Part shown: one piece after another, positions 24,520 to 34,571 of the stretch
Position numbering within the stretch: position 1 is the stretch's first letter
Layout of the letters: each line of letters opens with the position of its first letter
From: DASQGA01 sp963722715
GTDB taxonomy: Bacteria > Actinomycetota > Thermoleophilia > Gaiellales > Gaiellaceae
Direction: 5' to 3'
Length of the DNA: 56,278 nucleotides
Assembly (NCBI GenBank): GCA_963722715.1
Contig: CAVROA010000006.1
Location: 1-56,278, forward strand
The notes under the pieces: generated by a model
What the model saw: only the letters and a program-made list of their open reading frames with translations
Databases searched by the model: none
Told to the model about the DNA's origin: nothing
Position numbers and translations under genes: made by a program

Positions 24520-25383
24520 CTAGACCGACCGCAGGAACGCGTCCACCACCTCAAGGTAGCGGTCGGTCTCCTCCCAGAAGGTCATGTGCGAGCCGTCCGC
24601 GAAGACGGCGAGCTGCGAGTTCGGCATGCGTGCGTGGATCTGCTCGCTGCAGGCGGGCGTCAGCTCGTCATGGCGACCGACCGTGATGAGCGTGGGAACG
24701 TTGATCTCGTGCATCCGGTCGACGCGGTCCCAGTCGGCCAGGTTGCCGTCGAACGCGAACTCGCTCGGCCCCCACATCGGGACGTAGACGTCCATGGCGA
24801 AGTCCTCGAAGGTCTGCACTACCTCCGGCGGCCACGGATCGCAACGGCAGAGGTGAACCCGGTACACGGCCATGATCGCCTCCTGGTACTCCGGCGAGTC
24901 GGTCGTGCCCGCCTCCTCGTGGCGGCGAAGCGTCTCGCGGATCTCCTCGGGGAAGGCTTCGAGCAATCGAGCCATCTCGCGCCGCAGGAGAGCGGCGTCG
25001 GCGATCGTCGAGGCGAGGACGAGGCTCCGCAGATGCGGCTGGTACGCGAGCGCGTAATCGGTCGCCAGCATGCCGCCCCACGAGTGGCCGTAGAGATCGA
25101 ATTCGTCCAACCCGAGGTGGGCGCGCAGCGCCTCGAGCTCGTCGACGAAGCGGTCGGCGCGCCAGAGAGACGGATCATCCGGTTGGTCGGACGCGCCGCA
25201 ACCGAGCTGGTCGTAGAGGACGACGCGCCGATCCGGGCCCGCCAGGCGCTCCAACGGCTTCAAATAGAGACTGCCGCCCCCCGGGCCACCGTGCAGGAGC
25301 ACGAGCGTTCTGTCGCCGTCGCCGAGGATCCGGTAGCGGATGGCTCCGCCCTCGACCTCGACCGCTCCACGTTCCTCCTCCAC
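24520..25383 (-). CDS. Alpha/beta hydrolase, proline iminopeptidase-like (S33)
   Basis: 287 residues. The oxyanion motif HGGPGGGSLYL and the nucleophile elbow YGHSWGGMLA identify the S33 prolyl aminopeptidase/amino-acid amidase group. A catalytic His candidate lies in FADGSHMTFWEE and an Asp in ITVGRHDELTP. It would cleave a peptide or amide with a free amino group. The GTG start follows GAGGAGGAAAC, a strong ribosome-binding site. It sits downstream of the APC permease, with a hairpin between them. Confidence 0.8.
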   Translation of the reverse strand: MEEERGAVEVEGGAIRYRILGDGDRTLVLLHGGPGGGSLYLKPLERLAGPDRRVVLYDQLGCGASDQPDDPSLWRADRFVDELEALRAHLGLDEFDLYGHSWGGMLATDYALAYQPHLRSLVLASTIADAALLRREMARLLEAFPEEIRETLRRHEEAGTTDSPEYQEAIMAVYRVHLCRCDPWPPEVVQTFEDFAMDVYVPMWGPSEFAFDGNLADWDRVDRMHEINVPTLITVGRHDELTPACSEQIHARMPNSQLAVFADGSHMTFWEETDRYLEVVDAFLRSV

Positions 25384-25400
25384 GTTTCCTCCTCAGACGA

Positions 25401-25428
25401 GCGGGGCGGCCCAGAAGAGCCGCCCCGC
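25401..25428. terminator. Hairpin between permease and hydrolase genes
   Basis: GCGGGGCGGC pairs perfectly with GCCGCCCCGC (10-bp stem, 8-nt loop), 20 bp after the permease stop on the minus strand. It may reduce read-through. Confidence 0.5.
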
Positions 25429-25448
25429 CATTCCCGGATGAGGCCCGC

Positions 25449-27089
25449 CTAGGCCTCTTCGTGGACGAACTTGCCCACCGCCTCGTACCGGTCCTTGGAC
25501 CAGAAGTAGTAGATGACGCCGATCAGACAGCCCCCGAGGAAGATCCCCAGGGCGTAGAACGGGACGGCGTACGTCCAGCCCGTGTTCTCGCCCGTGGTGA
25601 GCGCACCCCGGTTGTGCAGCATCAGATAGACGGCGAACGCCAGGCTTCCGGCCCCGAGGATGGGCGCGACGAGCGTCTTGAACCAGTGGAAGCCGTCGCG
25701 GTTCTCGGGTCGCAGGAAGAAGATGATGATCGCGATGCTGACGAGCGCCATGAGCGGGAAGAGCAGCATGTTTCCCTGGAATGGCAACCACGTCCCGATC
25801 TGGAACAGCGCCGTGATCGGGCTCGACTCGTCGATCCCCAGCTTCTCCCGCTGGCCGCCTCCGGCGATGTCGAACGCGAAGAGCGACGTCACCGCCAGGG
25901 TGAACACGAACACGATCGCCGACGCGACGTACGGGCTCTTGTGCGTCCTGTGCGTCCGGCCGAGGATGCTCGGCAGGATGCGCTCCCGGCCCATCGCGAA
26001 GAGGTACCGGTTGGATGTGTTCCAGAACGCCAGCGAGCACGCGAAGGAGCCGGTGATGATGAGCACCTGGAAGAGGTCCTTGATGGCGCCTCCCGCGAAC
26101 TCCTGTGCGACCGGGTAGAAGACGCTGGCGTAGTTGCCGTCCGGCAGCCCCACGGCCGCAGGAACCTCCGCCGCGTCGACGCCGCCCGAGTACTGCGCCG
26201 CAACCGCCCAGGGCCACTGATCCTTGGAGCCGCCGTACGCGCTGACGAGCATCCAGGACCAGAACGTGTAGCAGACACCGAGCCCGATGCAGGAGATGTA
26301 GATGGCGTAGGCCATCATCTTCTTCGGGTTCCGCGCTTCCTCGGCGTAGTTGGGCGCCATCTCGAAGCCCACCCACGACCAGAAGGCGGCGAAGAACCCG
26401 ATTCCGGCAGCGCCGGCGCCGAACACCCTGGCTGCGCCCTCGACACCCTCGCCGCCGCCGAAGATCCCCGCAGGATTGAGAGCGCCCCAGACGATGCCGT
26501 CCGGGCCGCCGCCCTGGAAGAGCACGGCGAAGGCGAAGATCATGAGGATGACGATCTCGCCGAGGAGCGCGATCCCGAGGATCCTGGCGACGATCTCCAC
26601 GTGGAAGTACGTGATCAGGAACATGAGCGCGAGGAAGCAGAAGGAGTACACGCGCCAGTCCAGATCGAACCCTCCGGACAGGTCGAGGATGCTCGTCTGC
26701 GCGAAGTACGACGTGACACCGTTGACGCCGACGGTGAACAGCATGTACGCAGCTGCGATTCCGATCGCGGCACCGAGACCGATGATCCGGCCGAACCCGT
26801 ACGAGACGTACGAATAGATTCCGCCGGCGGTGGTCACCCGCCGCGCCATCTCGATGTAGCCAACCGAGAAGAACGTGAACGAGACGGTTGCCAGCCAGAA
26901 GGCAGCCGGAACCGAGATCCCGACGCCGAGGCCCGACAGCGGGTCGTTGAACATCATCGCCGCAAGGGGCGCGGAGCCCGTGACGATCAAGAACAGGACC
27001 TGGGGAAGCCCGAGGGCGTTCCGGGCCAGCTCGTTGGAACCCGTCATCCCAGAACCGGCCGCCGGGGCCGGGGCGCTGGTGGCCTCCAT
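25449..27089 (-). CDS. APC family amino acid/amine permease
   Basis: 546 residues with about 12-14 hydrophobic helices. The N-terminal region VLFLIVTGSAPLAAMMF and the glycine-rich segment TTAGGIYSYVSYGFG are characteristic of amino acid-polyamine-organocation transporters; NYAEEARNPKKMM is typical of the loop after helix 6. It is longer than the usual ~480, mainly through an extracellular loop around residues 300-340. The ATG follows AAAGGAGGTTGC. As first gene of the minus-strand group with an aminopeptidase-like hydrolase, it likely imports an amino-acid-like or amine substrate. Confidence 0.85.
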   Translation of the reverse strand: MEATSAPAPAAGSGMTGSNELARNALGLPQVLFLIVTGSAPLAAMMFNDPLSGLGVGISVPAAFWLATVSFTFFSVGYIEMARRVTTAGGIYSYVSYGFGRIIGLGAAIGIAAAYMLFTVGVNGVTSYFAQTSILDLSGGFDLDWRVYSFCFLALMFLITYFHVEIVARILGIALLGEIVILMIFAFAVLFQGGGPDGIVWGALNPAGIFGGGEGVEGAARVFGAGAAGIGFFAAFWSWVGFEMAPNYAEEARNPKKMMAYAIYISCIGLGVCYTFWSWMLVSAYGGSKDQWPWAVAAQYSGGVDAAEVPAAVGLPDGNYASVFYPVAQEFAGGAIKDLFQVLIITGSFACSLAFWNTSNRYLFAMGRERILPSILGRTHRTHKSPYVASAIVFVFTLAVTSLFAFDIAGGGQREKLGIDESSPITALFQIGTWLPFQGNMLLFPLMALVSIAIIIFFLRPENRDGFHWFKTLVAPILGAGSLAFAVYLMLHNRGALTTGENTGWTYAVPFYALGIFLGGCLIGVIYYFWSKDRYEAVGKFVHEEA

Positions 27090-27241
27090 GCAACCTCCTT
27101 TCGGGTTGATCCCGTCCGGGCCGCACGCCTTCGAGACGAGACTGATGGCGCAGCGTAACGAGTTGGGCGGCCGGGATTCAAGGCCCTTCGGCGCACGCGC
27201 GTCAACTCGCCAGTCGGCGATCCCCTAGGATCGGGCGCGCC

Positions 27242-28036
27242 ATGGAGGCCCTCCGAGGTATCCGCGCTCTCGTCACCGGAGGGACCTCCGGCATCGGCGC
27301 AGCGATCGTCGACCGGTTTCGCGCGGATGGGGCCACCGTCGTCTTCACCGGCCGAGACGAGACGAGGGGGCAGGAGGTCGCGGCCCGGACCGGCGCGTCG
27401 TTCGTGCGGGCGGACGTCCGCGACGCGGAAGACGTGCAGGCGTCCGTGCAGAAGGCAGTTGGCTTGCTCGGGGGCCTCGATGCGCTCGTCGTCAACGCAG
27501 GAGTTCTCCACGAGGCGGCACTCTCCGAGACGAGCGATGAGGCCTGGGACACAGTCATCGAGACGAACCTGCTCGGTCCCTCCCTCTACGCGGTCGCCTC
27601 CCTGCCCGAGCTCCGCGCCGCGGGCGGCGGATCGATCACGATGATCTCGTCGGACGCCGGCGTCTGGGGCGAGACGACGATCGGCGCCTACTCCGTCTCG
27701 AAGCGGGCGCTGAACATGCTCGTCCAGGTGCTCGCGGTCGAGGCGGGCCCGAGCGGAATCCGCGTGAACGCCGTCTGCCCCGGTGACACGGCTCCCGGGA
27801 TGGCCACGCACGTCGCCGGTCGCACCGAGCCGGGGGATACGTCCGGCTGGGTCCTACCCCCGCTCGGGCGCGTCGCGACGGGAGCGGACGTCGCAGCGGC
27901 GGTCGCCTTCTTCGCCTCGCCTGACGCGGCGTTCACCAACGGCTCGATCCTGCTGGTCGACGGCGGCATGCGAGCGTCGCTTCACGCGAGCGCCGTCGCG
28001 AGCGACTCGAAGCGGCCGCAGGCCGAGGCGGAATGA
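27242..28036 (+). CDS. SDR family oxidoreductase (first of tandem pair)
   Basis: 264 residues. Cofactor motif LVTGGTSGIGAAIV, NAG motif (VVNAGVLHEAAL), catalytic Ser (ITMISSDAGVWG), YSVSK Tyr-Lys and C-terminal LLVDGGM are all intact. Paralogous to the next gene, with which it shares a 4-nt ATGA overlap, so the pair arose by tandem duplication and is co-translated. TAGGAT lies 10 nt before the ATG. Substrate unknown. Confidence 0.85.
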   Translation: MEALRGIRALVTGGTSGIGAAIVDRFRADGATVVFTGRDETRGQEVAARTGASFVRADVRDAEDVQASVQKAVGLLGGLDALVVNAGVLHEAALSETSDEAWDTVIETNLLGPSLYAVASLPELRAAGGGSITMISSDAGVWGETTIGAYSVSKRALNMLVQVLAVEAGPSGIRVNAVCPGDTAPGMATHVAGRTEPGDTSGWVLPPLGRVATGADVAAAVAFFASPDAAFTNGSILLVDGGMRASLHASAVASDSKRPQAEAE

Positions 28037-28809
28037 CAGCAGGCCTCGGGCTCGAAGGCAGGGTCGCCCTCGTCACCGGTGGAACCTCCGGCATCGGGAG
28101 AGGCTGCGTCGCGCGCCTGCGCGCCGAGGGCATGGAGGTTGTGTTCACCGGGCGCAGCGACGAGCGCGGCAACGCCGCCGCAGGCGAGACGGGCGCGACG
28201 TTCGTGCAGTGCGATCACCAGGATCGCGAGGCGTCCGACCAGGCCGTCGAGAGGGCGCTCGAGCTCGGCGACGGCCGGCTCGACGTGCTCGTGGCGAACG
28301 CGGGCATCCTCTTCCAGGGCTCCGTCGAGGAGACGCCCGAGGCCGCCCTACGGGAGCTGGTCGAGGTGAACCTGACCTCGCTCTTCCGGATCGCGCGCGC
28401 CTGCTTCGGCCCCATGCGGGACAGCGGCGGCGGCTCGATGATCCACATCGCGTCCGACGCCGGCATCCGAGCGGTGCACGAGATCGCCGCCTACTCGGTC
28501 ACGAAGGCCGGTGTGATCGCGGTCTCCGAGCTCCTCGGAGCCGAGGGGGCGCCGCACGGCATCCGCTCGAACGCCGTGTGCCCGGGCGACATCGTTCCCG
28601 GCGTCCAGGCAACGCCGGCCGGGCACGAGCAGCACGCTGAGGATCCCGCGGGCTGGGTCCTGCCCCCTTCGGGCCGGTTCGGCAAGGCTGAGGACGTCGC
28701 CGCGCTCGTCGCGTGGCTCGCCTCCGACGAGTCGTCCCACGTGACCGGGGCGACACTGCGGATCGACGGTGGCACGGGGGCGGCGATGCGCGTCGCCACC
28801 CGCACCTGA
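28033..28809 (+). CDS. SDR family oxidoreductase (second of tandem pair)
   Basis: 258 residues. LVTGGTSGIGRGCVARL, VANAGILFQGS, IHIASDAGIRAV with catalytic Ser, YSVTK and LRIDGGTGAAM. It resembles the preceding SDR throughout, including the unusual PGD motif after NAVC and the long GWVLPP loop. The two may act on related substrates or form a heteromer. Start overlaps the previous stop (ATGA). Confidence 0.85.
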   Translation: MTAGLGLEGRVALVTGGTSGIGRGCVARLRAEGMEVVFTGRSDERGNAAAGETGATFVQCDHQDREASDQAVERALELGDGRLDVLVANAGILFQGSVEETPEAALRELVEVNLTSLFRIARACFGPMRDSGGGSMIHIASDAGIRAVHEIAAYSVTKAGVIAVSELLGAEGAPHGIRSNAVCPGDIVPGVQATPAGHEQHAEDPAGWVLPPSGRFGKAEDVAALVAWLASDESSHVTGATLRIDGGTGAAMRVATRT

Positions 28810-28913
28810 GCTCAGTCGTCGCGCCCGACTGGGCAAATTCGCACCGGTCCCTTGATTTCCGTGGCGCGGAGTATCAGGCTGGGCGCGGCAGCAGACTCAG
28901 GAAGGGAGCGCAC

Positions 28914-29330
28914 ATGGAACGGATCGTGGTCGGGTTCGACGGCTCCGAGCATGCCCGCAAGGCGCTCGCGCGGGCGGCCGACCTCGCGGGCGACGGCACC
29001 GAGGTTCGCGTCGTTTGCGCCGCAGACATCGCCAGGCTTCACCGCGACCCTGCGGGAGGCGCAGCCCCCGTCGATCCGGCGGACGTCGAGGCGCGCGCCG
29101 CCGCGCTCGCCGAGGCCCGAAGCTACCTCGGGGAGCGGGGAATCGAAGCGAAGCTTGTCGAGGGCCTCGGAAACGCCACGGACGTCATCGTCCAGGAGGC
29201 CGAGGACACAGGCGCCGACCTGATCGTGGTCGGGACGAGGGGCCTGAACGCGGCGAAACGGCTCGTCCTTGGCTCCACCAGCACGAACGTCGTGCACCAT
29301 GCCCCCTGCGACGTCCTCGTCGTTCGCTGA
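28914..29330 (+). CDS. Universal stress protein (UspA family)
   Basis: 138 residues. MERIVVGFDGSEHARKALAR and the C-terminal ATP-binding pattern G-x2-G-x9-G-S (GTRGLNAAKRLVLGSTS) identify a single-domain nucleotide-binding Usp. The end VVHHAPCDVLVVR is canonical. The ATG follows AGGAAGGGAG. Its TGA overlaps the likely CTG start of the amidase gene. Usp proteins act in stress or starvation responses; here it may be co-transcribed with catabolic enzymes. Confidence 0.85.
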   Translation: MERIVVGFDGSEHARKALARAADLAGDGTEVRVVCAADIARLHRDPAGGAAPVDPADVEARAAALAEARSYLGERGIEAKLVEGLGNATDVIVQEAEDTGADLIVVGTRGLNAAKRLVLGSTSTNVVHHAPCDVLVVR

Positions 29331-30746
29331 CCACGGCCGACCTCGACCTCTGTTTCGTCCCGGCATCCGAGCTTGCTCGGCGCATCCGCTCGCGTGAGCT
29401 TTCGCCGGTCGCCGCGGTGGCCGCCAGCCTCGCGCGGATCGAGGAGGTCAACCCGACAGCTGAACTGCTTCTGCTTCGTCTACGCGGACGAGGCGATGGA
29501 GCAAGCCGCCGCGGCCGAGCAAGCGCTCGCGGACGGCCGGCCAGTGGGTCCGCTGCACGGCGTTCCGATCGCGATCAAGGATCTCACGCCGACCAAGGGC
29601 AAGCGGACGACGATGGGCTCGTATGCCTTCGAGCACTGGATTCCCGACGAGAGCGCCCTGGTCGTCGAGAAGCTCCTCGGCGCCGGCGCGATCATGGTCG
29701 GCAAGACGACGACGCCCGAGTTCGCCTACTCGGGGTTCACCGAAAGCCCCCTGTGGGGTGTGACGCGGAACCCGTGGGACCCGACACGCTCACCGGGCGG
29801 GTCTTCCGGAGGCTCGGCCGCCGCGGTGGCGTCGGGGTGCGTTCCCCTCGCTGAGGGCAGCGACATGGGAGGCTCGGTCCGGATCCCGGCCTCCTGGTCC
29901 GGCATCGTCGGACTGAAGCCCAGCTTCGGGCGGATCCCGCTCGACTTCCTCCCGACCCAGTTCGACACGATCCAGCACCTCGGGCCGCTGGCACGGACCG
30001 TGGAGGACGCGCGCCTCTTCCTCGCCGTCAGCCAGGGCCCTGACGAGCGCGACATCATGTCGCTCTCGCCTCCGCTCGACCTCTCGGGGCCGCTCGACCC
30101 GTCCGTCGAAGGCATGCGCCTCGCTCTCGACGTCGACCTCGGCTGCTTCGCGGTCGCACCCGCGGTCGAGGCTTCGGTCCGCGGAGCCGCGGACGCGCTG
30201 GCCCGGGCAGGAGCGGTCGTCGAGGAGGTCGACCTCGGCTGGGGCCGGGACGTTGCCGACGCGTGGGTGGATCACTGGGGCGTCTACCTGGCGGCGATCT
30301 TCGGCGACCAGCTCGGCGAATTCCGGGAGCAGATGGATCCGCGCGTCGTGAAGCTCATGGATGCAGGCCTCGGCATGAGCGCCGTCGACTTCAAGCGCCT
30401 CGAGTTCGTTCGCACCAAAGCGTGGAAGCAGCTCGCGCCGGTGCTCGAACGCTTCGATGCGCTGCTCTGCCCGACGATGTCGCAGACGGCCCGGCCGGTC
30501 GACGAGGACGAGTTCGTCTGGTGGGGAGACGACGAGGAGGGCCGCTACCAAGGCCTCGACATGACGAGCATGTTCAACTTCGTGAGCCAGTGCCCCGCGC
30601 TCAGCGTTCCGGCCGGGTGGACCGACGAAGGTCTCCCCGTCGGGCTCCAGATCGTCGCGCGCCGCTTCCGCGACGACGAGGCGCTCCGAATCGGCGCCGC
30701 CGTCGAGCGGGAGCTTCCGTGGGCCGAGCGGCGGCCGCCGCTCTAG
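29327..30746 (+). CDS. Amidase (amidase signature family), one frameshift, CTG start
   Basis: About 472 residues when corrected. The Ser-Ser-Lys triad is intact: Lys in GVPIAIKDLTPTKG, cis-Ser in PGGSSGGSAAAVASG and nucleophile Ser in GSDMGGSVRIPAS. It hydrolyses a linear amide or similar C-N bond. An extra G at 29459 shifts the frame (NPT then LNCFCFVYADEA when removed). No ATG, GTG or TTG exists in frame before ASELARRIRSRELSPVAAVA; the only sensible start is CTG at 29327, overlapping the Usp stop as CTGA. As printed, only a weak start at 29373 gives the long frame. Confidence 0.75.
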
Positions 30747-30749
30747 ACT
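30744..30749 (+). promoter_or_regulatory. -10 hexamer (TAGACT) for the leaderless hydrolase gene
   Basis: Six nt before the GTG at 30756; its first three bases are the amidase stop codon. Confidence 0.5.
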
Positions 30750-30755
30750 CGGCCG

Positions 30756-31549
30756 GTGGCGATCGTCAACGCGAACGGCGTCGACCTCTGGGTCGAGCAG
30801 GACGGCGAGGGCGACGACGTCCTCTTCATCTCGGGGCTCGCGGACGAGGGCGCCTGCTGGGTCGACCAGGTTGCCGGCTTGCGCGACCGCTACCGCCTCA
30901 CGACCTTCGACAACCGCGGCGTCGGCCGCTCGGCGACTCCGGACGGGCCCTTCCAGATCGCCGACTTCGCGGCCGACACGGCCGCCCTCATGGAGGCGCT
31001 CGGTCTAGAGCAAGCGCACATCGTCGGGTCGTCGATGGGCGGCGCGATCGCGCAGGAGCTCGCGCTCGCCCACCCTGAGCGAGTCCGCAGCATCGTCCTG
31101 AACGGCACCTGGTGCCGGGGCGACCGGTTCCTGCACGAGATCTTCCGCAACTGGATGTGGTCGGCCCAGAAGGCCGACTCGATCCGCGACTTCCTGGTCA
31201 CCGTCAATCTCTGGTGCTTCGCGCCCCGGATCTGGAACGAGGGGACGATGGACGAATGGCTGGCCGCCGCCGAAGAGAGCCCGTACCAGCAGTCCGTCGA
31301 CGCCTTCTGCCGCTCGGCGGAGGCGCTGATCGGCCACGACTCCGCCGACCGGATCGAAGGCATCTCGGCACCCACGCTCGTCACCGTCGGCGAGCTCGAC
31401 CTGGTCCTCCCACCTCGGTTCTCGGAGGCGCTCGTCGAGCGCATCCCGAGCGCGCGGCTCGTCGTCGTCCCCTCAGCCGGCCACCAGCCCTTCCAGGAGT
31501 TTCCGGCGGACTACAACCGCCTCCTCGACGACTTCTGGCAGTCGGTCGG

Positions 31550-31553
<4 letters not shown>
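30756..31553 (+). CDS. Alpha/beta hydrolase
   Basis: 265 residues. NGVDLWVEQDGEGDDVLFIS, TFDNRGVGRSATPDG and the nucleophile elbow VGSSMGGAIAQ show an alpha/beta hydrolase of the 3-oxoadipate enol-lactonase-like group. The Asp candidate is in VGELDLVLPP and the catalytic His in VPSAGHQPFQE. Leaderless GTG start. It probably cleaves an ester or lactone. The next hydrolase starts in its stop codon. Confidence 0.8.
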
Positions 31554-32461
<908 letters not shown>

Positions 32462-32464
32462 GCC

Positions 32465-33622
32465 CTAGTAGGAGCGGGGCATACCCAGGACGTGCTGGCC
32501 GAGATAGGCGAGCACGAGATTGTTCGAGATCGGCGCGATCGAGTAGAGGCGCGTCTCGCGGAACTTCCGCTCGACGTCGTACTCCGCCGCGAAGCCATAT
32601 CCCCCGTGTGTGTCGAGACAGGCGTTGGCGGCCTGCCAGGAGGCCTCGGAGGCGAGCAGCTTCGCCATGTTCGCCTCGGGGCCGCACGGCTCGCCGCGCT
32701 CGAAGAGCCACGCGGCCTTGTGGCGGACGAGGTCGGCTGCCTCGATCGCAGCATGCGCTCGCGCGATCGGGAACTGCACGCCCTGGTTGGCCCCGATCGG
32801 CCGCCCGAAGACGACACGGGCCGAGGCGTATCGTGCGGCCCGGTCCACGAACCACCGCCCGTCGCCGATGCATTCGGCCGCGATCAGGATCCGCTCGGCG
32901 TTCATCGCATCCAGGATGTAGTGGAATCCCCGCCCCTCCTCGCCGACGAGCGCGTCCTCCGGGATCTCGACGCCGTCGAAGAAGACCTCGGTCGTCGCGT
33001 GGTTCATCATCGTCCTGATCGGACGGATCTCGAGCTTTTCCCCCGCGGCCTTCATGTCGACCAGGAAGACCGAGAGGCCCCCGGTTCGCTTCTCGACCTC
33101 GTCGAGCGGAGTCGTGCGGGCGAGCAGGAGCATGAGGTCGGAGTGGAGGGCCCGCGACGTCCAGATCTTCTGACCCCGGATCAGGTAACCACCGGCAATT
33201 CGCTCGGCACTCGTCTGAATCTGCGTCGTATCGGAGCCCACGGTCGGCTCGGTGATCCCGAACGCCTGGAGCCTCAGCTCGCCGGAGGCGATTGCCGGCA
33301 GGAAGCGCTGCTTCTGCTCGTCGCTCCCGTGGCGGAGGAGCGTGCCCATCACGTACATCTGGGCATGGCACACGGCGGCGTTGCCTCCGGACGCGTTGAT
33401 CTCTTCGAGGATGACGCTCGCCGCCGTGAGGTCGAGACCGGCGCCGCCGTACGCCTCCGGGATGAGCGCCGCGAGCCAGCCGTGCTCCGTCAAGGCGGCA
33501 ACGAACTCCTCCGGATACCGGTCGGGCTCGAGCTCTCGCCAATATTCGCCCGGGAAGCGGGAGCAGAGCTCGCGGACCGCGGATCGAATCTCCGTGAGCT
33601 CGGCTGGCGCTGCGAAGTCCAT
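32465..33622 (-). CDS. Acyl-CoA dehydrogenase
   Basis: 385 residues. N-terminal helical domain with PEAYGGAGLDLTAASVILEE, FAD-binding segment AFGITEPTVGSDTTQIQT, IRGQKIWTSRA and C-terminal DTHGGYGFAAEYDVERKFRE are diagnostic. It oxidises an acyl-CoA to an enoyl-CoA. The ATG at 33622 gives the normal family length. The promoter region overlaps that of the divergent CitE-like gene. Grouped with the lyase, CoA-transferase and hydratase that follow, it should act in the same CoA pathway. Confidence 0.9.
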   Translation of the reverse strand: MDFAAPAELTEIRSAVRELCSRFPGEYWRELEPDRYPEEFVAALTEHGWLAALIPEAYGGAGLDLTAASVILEEINASGGNAAVCHAQMYVMGTLLRHGSDEQKQRFLPAIASGELRLQAFGITEPTVGSDTTQIQTSAERIAGGYLIRGQKIWTSRALHSDLMLLLARTTPLDEVEKRTGGLSVFLVDMKAAGEKLEIRPIRTMMNHATTEVFFDGVEIPEDALVGEEGRGFHYILDAMNAERILIAAECIGDGRWFVDRAARYASARVVFGRPIGANQGVQFPIARAHAAIEAADLVRHKAAWLFERGEPCGPEANMAKLLASEASWQAANACLDTHGGYGFAAEYDVERKFRETRLYSIAPISNNLVLAYLGQHVLGMPRSY

Positions 33623-33631
33623 CCGCGCCGG

Positions 33632-33639
33632 ACAATACT
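33632..33639. promoter_or_regulatory. Overlapping divergent promoters
   Basis: Within GACAATACTC, plus-strand AATACT (33634-33639) lies 7 nt before the GTG at 33647. Minus-strand TATTGT (33632-33637) lies 9 nt before the ATG at 33622. Only 24 bp separates the two start codons. Confidence 0.4.
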
Positions 33640-33646
33640 CACACCC

Positions 33647-34571
33647 GTGACTTCTCCCAACCGCCTTCGGCGCTCCTGCCTCACGGTCCCCGCCGTCAAC
33701 GAGCGCGCCCTCGCGAAGGCGCCAGAGCTTGCCGCGGACATGGTCATCGTCGACCTCGAGGACGCGGTCCCGCCGGCCGCCAAGAACGACGAGACTCGAG
33801 AGCGCGCGGCCCGGGCCCTCACCGATCAAGGGTGGCAGGCGAACACGCTTGCCGTACGCGTGAACGGGGTCGCAACCGAATGGTGGGAGGCCGACCTGAC
33901 GGTCGTCGTGGAGCTCGCCGCGGCGCGCCTCGACTGCGTCGTCGTGCCGAAGGTCGAGCGCGCTGGCGGACGTCCAGCTCGTAGACGAGGCTCTGTCCAG
34001 CCTCGAGGCGACGCACCGGCTCGACCGGCAAATCGGCCTCGAGGTGCAGATCGAGTCGGCGCGCGGTCTGGTCGAGGTGGAACGGATCGCGGGGTCCTCC
34101 GAGCGCCTGGAGGCGCTCGTGTTCGGCCCGGGCGACTACGCGGCTTCGCTCGGCGTTCCCCAGCCCTCGATCGGGGCGATCGACCCCGCCTACCCGGGCG
34201 ACCAGTGGCACTACCCCCGCTCGAGAATCGCAGCGGCGGCGCATGCGTTCGGCCTCCAGCCGATCGACGGCCCGTACGGGGAGATCCGCGATCCCGACGG
34301 CCTGCGCGACTCGGCGCGCCGCGCCCGCCTGCTCGGCTTCATGGGCAAGTGGGTCGTCCACCCCAGCCAGATCGAGACCTGCAACGAAATCTTCTCGCCG
34401 ACGTCCCGGGAGCTCGAGCACGCACTCGGCGTGCTCGAGGCGCTCGACGGAGCCGCCGGCAGCGGCGAGGGCGCCGCGCTTCACGACGACGCCATGATCG
34501 ACGAGGCGTCCAGGCGGCTCGCCGAGGCGGTCCTCGCTCGCGCCCGCGCGGCGGGGCTGAAGGTCTCGTGA
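33647..34571 (+). CDS. CitE/HpcH-like CoA-ester lyase, one frameshift
   Basis: About 307 residues when corrected. RLRRSCLTVPAVNERALAKA, then MVIVDLEDAVPPAAKNDETR (Mg-binding Glu-Asp region), LDCVVVPKVE and, after the break, LEVQIESARGLVEVERIAGS and FGPGDYAASLGVP identify the CitE-like family (malyl-, beta-methylmalyl- or citramalyl-CoA lyase). The frame breaks at about 33959; correcting it gives ALADVQLVDEALSSLEATHR. It cleaves a 3-hydroxyacyl-CoA to acetyl- or propionyl-CoA plus a ketoacid, or the reverse. The stop overlaps the CoA-transferase start (GTGA). Confidence 0.8.

Noticed and set aside
25393..27158. Long open frames of 565-577 residues on both strands over the permease gene
   Set aside because: High GC leaves other frames open. 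Only the frame at 25449-27089 shows membrane helices, family motifs and a strong ribosome-binding site.
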